A stretch of DNA of 7,388 bases, taken from Candidatus Omnitrophota bacterium. GTDB taxonomy: Bacteria > Omnitrophota > Gorgyraeia > S143-82. Of the stretch, positions 6,297 to 7,388 are shown piece by piece. Location: positions 1-7,388 of the forward strand of contig JAMOOT010000276.1 in assembly GCA_027065215.1 (NCBI GenBank). The letters run 5' to 3'. The notes beneath the pieces are model-generated. The model was given only the letters and a program-made list of their open reading frames with translations, did not search any database and was not told the DNA's origin. How positions within the stretch are numbered: the stretch's first letter is position 1; every line of letters begins with the position of its first letter. The translations under genes were made by a program, and so were the position numbers.

Positions 6297-7036
6297 AATG
6301 CCCCTTCCCTCTCTAAATTAACTCGTAAAAAAAAGAGTATAGAAGACAATAACTGAGACACCCGGCCTTCACTTAAATCCAAAACCTGTCCTATTTCCTT
6401 TAGGGTAAGGCCTTCGTTAAAATAGAGTTCCAATACATTTTGACTCCTCTTGTCCAATTTGCTTATTATCTCAACTAACTGTTCCTTCAAGAAATCTCTA
6501 TTAACATATTCATACGGGTCCTCCGGAGAGGGAATAACATCTTCCAACGCTATTTCTTCACCTATAACCTCGCTTAAAGAGACTATTTTTGCCAAATGAT
6601 CAACCCTTATTGCTTCTCTCACTTCTTCTATATCCAGGCCTAAATCTTTGGCTACAGCCTCCTCTCCTTCTTGACTCTCAGGATTTACCCCCAATTCAAG
6701 ATACTTATCTCTAATCTGTTTTATCTTTGTTCTTTGCTGCTTAGGGATAATATCTTGTCGCCTCAGAAAGTCTAAGATTTCTCCCCTCACACGCCAATAA
6801 GCAAAGGTTTCGAACTTTACATCCTTCTCCGGCTCAAACCGTTCAAGGGCAGAAATCAACCCAACTATTCCATAGCTAATCAAATCCTGTGATTCTATAT
6901 TTTTGGGCAAAAATGGCAAAAATCGGTTTACCACTTGCTGCACCAATGGAATATAGTGAAAAATCAACTCCTCTCTGGCCTGTTGATCTCCCTCTCTTAA
7001 CCTATGCCAAAGAACTGAAATATCCTTATCCTGCAT
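6293..7036 (-). CDS. fliA: RNA polymerase sigma factor of the FliA/SigD (sigma-28) flagellar type
   Basis: 247 residues, the normal length for FliA. Region 2 spans about 22-92: EELIFHYIPLVQQVVNRF, DLISYGIVGLISALERF (51-67) and KFETFAYWRVRGEILDFLRR (74-93). Region 3 spans about 98-160 and includes ESQEGEEAVAKDLGL. Region 4 spans about 185-240, with the DNA-binding helices LTLKEIGQVLDLSEGRVSQL (210-229); SEGRVSQ is the hallmark of this sigma group. It directs RNA polymerase to late flagellar, motility and chemotaxis promoters. Differences from the consensus: DIIPKQQR (95-102) where most have DWxPRSxR, GVNP where GR-xP is usual, and Leu instead of His after SEGRVSQL. The start overlaps the upstream gene by 11 bases and has no clear Shine-Dalgarno site. 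A frame stop lies shortly upstream and no better start follows, so coupled translation is likely. No anti-sigma gene (flgM) is visible. Confidence 0.93.
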   Translation of the reverse strand: MQDKDISVLWHRLREGDQQAREELIFHYIPLVQQVVNRFLPFLPKNIESQDLISYGIVGLISALERFEPEKDVKFETFAYWRVRGEILDFLRRQDIIPKQQRTKIKQIRDKYLELGVNPESQEGEEAVAKDLGLDIEEVREAIRVDHLAKIVSLSEVIGEEIALEDVIPSPEDPYEYVNRDFLKEQLVEIISKLDKRSQNVLELYFNEGLTLKEIGQVLDLSEGRVSQLLSSILFFLRVNLEREGAL

Positions 7037-7229
7037 TTTCTGATGATAGTTTCTTTATTGCCTCATCATAAAATGACAAAAAAGCAAGGTCCAAAATCCC
7101 ACCCAAAAGCCAAGCAATGAATACAACCGACCACAGTTTGTACGCTAACCCATAAAGAGATATCTGTCCATTAACAGCATGAATTGCTACGATAAAAAAA
7201 CCTATAGAAGCAATCACGCCTTTAAACAT
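7026..7229 (-). CDS. Small two-segment membrane protein
   Basis: 67 residues with two hydrophobic stretches (about 4-20 and 32-54) joined by a short polar loop (NGQISLYGLAYK), and a charged C-terminal tail (YDEAIKKLSSENAG) probably in the cytoplasm. No signal-peptide cleavage site is evident. I do not recognise a family. It is placed between a probable PilZ gene (9 bases upstream) and fliA (11-base overlap). It is a credible gene because of its own GGAG site four bases before the ATG and this tight fit. It may be a membrane anchor for a neighbouring protein, but nothing in the sequence shows which. Confidence 0.75.
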   Translation of the reverse strand: MFKGVIASIGFFIVAIHAVNGQISLYGLAYKLWSVVFIAWLLGGILDLAFLSFYDEAIKKLSSENAG

Positions 7230-7233
7230 ATTT

Positions 7234-7237
7234 CTCC
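7234..7237 (-). promoter_or_regulatory. Ribosome binding site of the small membrane protein gene
   Basis: GGAG on the minus strand followed by AAAT and ATG at 7229. It lies in the 9-base gap after the upstream TAG stop and supports this 67-codon frame as a real gene. Confidence 0.65.
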
Positions 7238-7238
7238 A

Positions 7239-7388
7239 CTAAATAATAAAGCCATCCACTTGTTTGGGCAATAACAGACTTACATACTTATCGATATGAG
7301 CCCTATCTTCTTCTAAAATATCTAAAAACAATAAACCAGTTATATACTTACGGGAATACTCTTCCCATCGAGTATTAACCACTTCTGC
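7239..7388 (-). CDS. C-terminal fragment of a probable PilZ-domain protein (5' end beyond window)
   Basis: The last 49 codons of a gene entering at the window edge, ending in TAG. The piece YSRKYITGLLFLDILEEDRA followed by HIDKYV matches the closing strand and helix of PilZ domains (hydrophobic strand, F-xDI-xEEDR, then a helix), as in YcgR-type flagellar brake proteins that bind c-di-GMP and slow the motor. The c-di-GMP-binding RxxxR and D/NxSxxG motifs would lie upstream and cannot be seen. A pilZ/ycgR gene between flhG and fliA is a common order in flagellar clusters, which agrees. Other proteins with a similar end remain possible because so little is visible. Confidence 0.5.
   Translation of the reverse strand, partial: AEVVNTRWEEYSRKYITGLLFLDILEEDRAHIDKYVSLLLPKQVDGFII

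Noticed and set aside
6889..7071. Plus-strand open frame across the fliA start
   Set aside because: It is antisense to fliA and the small membrane gene, and its translation has no recognisable features.
1..7388. CRISPR arrays, tRNA or rRNA genes, insertion sequences, attachment sites
   Set aside because: No direct repeat series, cloverleaf-like segment, transposase or integrase sequence was seen; coding sequence fills almost the entire window.

Overview
The window is a single tightly packed run of ten minus-strand genes. It reads from a gene entering at base 7388 to a gene leaving at base 1, with no gap longer than 26 bases. The content indicates a flagellated bacterium: a FliA/SigD-type flagellar sigma factor lies in the middle, probably preceded by the end of a PilZ protein and followed by a small protein resembling the C-terminus of SwrB/YlxL. 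Ribosome binding sites are mostly GGAGG. The DNA looks AT-rich by eye (not counted), and AGA/AGG (Arg) and ATA (Ile) codons are frequent, as in many anaerobic Firmicutes and deep-branching thermophiles. I cannot place the organism more precisely.

Layout in transcription order, all on the minus strand: (1) the C-terminus of a probable PilZ-domain (c-di-GMP-binding) protein; (2) a 67-residue protein with two membrane segments; (3) fliA, the flagellar sigma factor; (4) a 98-residue charged, probably disordered protein; (5) a 103-residue coiled-coil plus helix-turn-helix-like protein; (6) an HD-GYP protein whose HD and other key residues are replaced; (7) a secreted TPR/coiled-coil protein; (8) an HDOD protein; (9) a PAS protein fused to a histidine-kinase-like region that has lost its phospho-accepting His and ATP-site Asn residues; (10) a CHASE2 membrane sensor whose output domain lies beyond the window. 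Adjacent genes overlap by 1-20 bases or are separated by 2-26 bases, so they are very probably co-transcribed. No promoter, terminator, RNA gene, repeat array or mobile element was seen; the operon promoter must lie upstream of base 7388.

Taken together, this is the end of a flagellar regulatory cluster (PilZ, FliA, SwrB-like) running directly into a signalling cassette. Two members of the cassette have enzyme folds with missing catalytic residues: an HD-GYP with TD in place of HD, and a histidine-kinase-like protein with Lys in place of His. The best candidate for an undescribed system is therefore a set of non-catalytic binding or scaffold signal proteins, plus an exported coiled-coil protein and a CHASE2 sensor, made together with the flagellar sigma factor. 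Its role in motility or surface control is inferred from gene order only.
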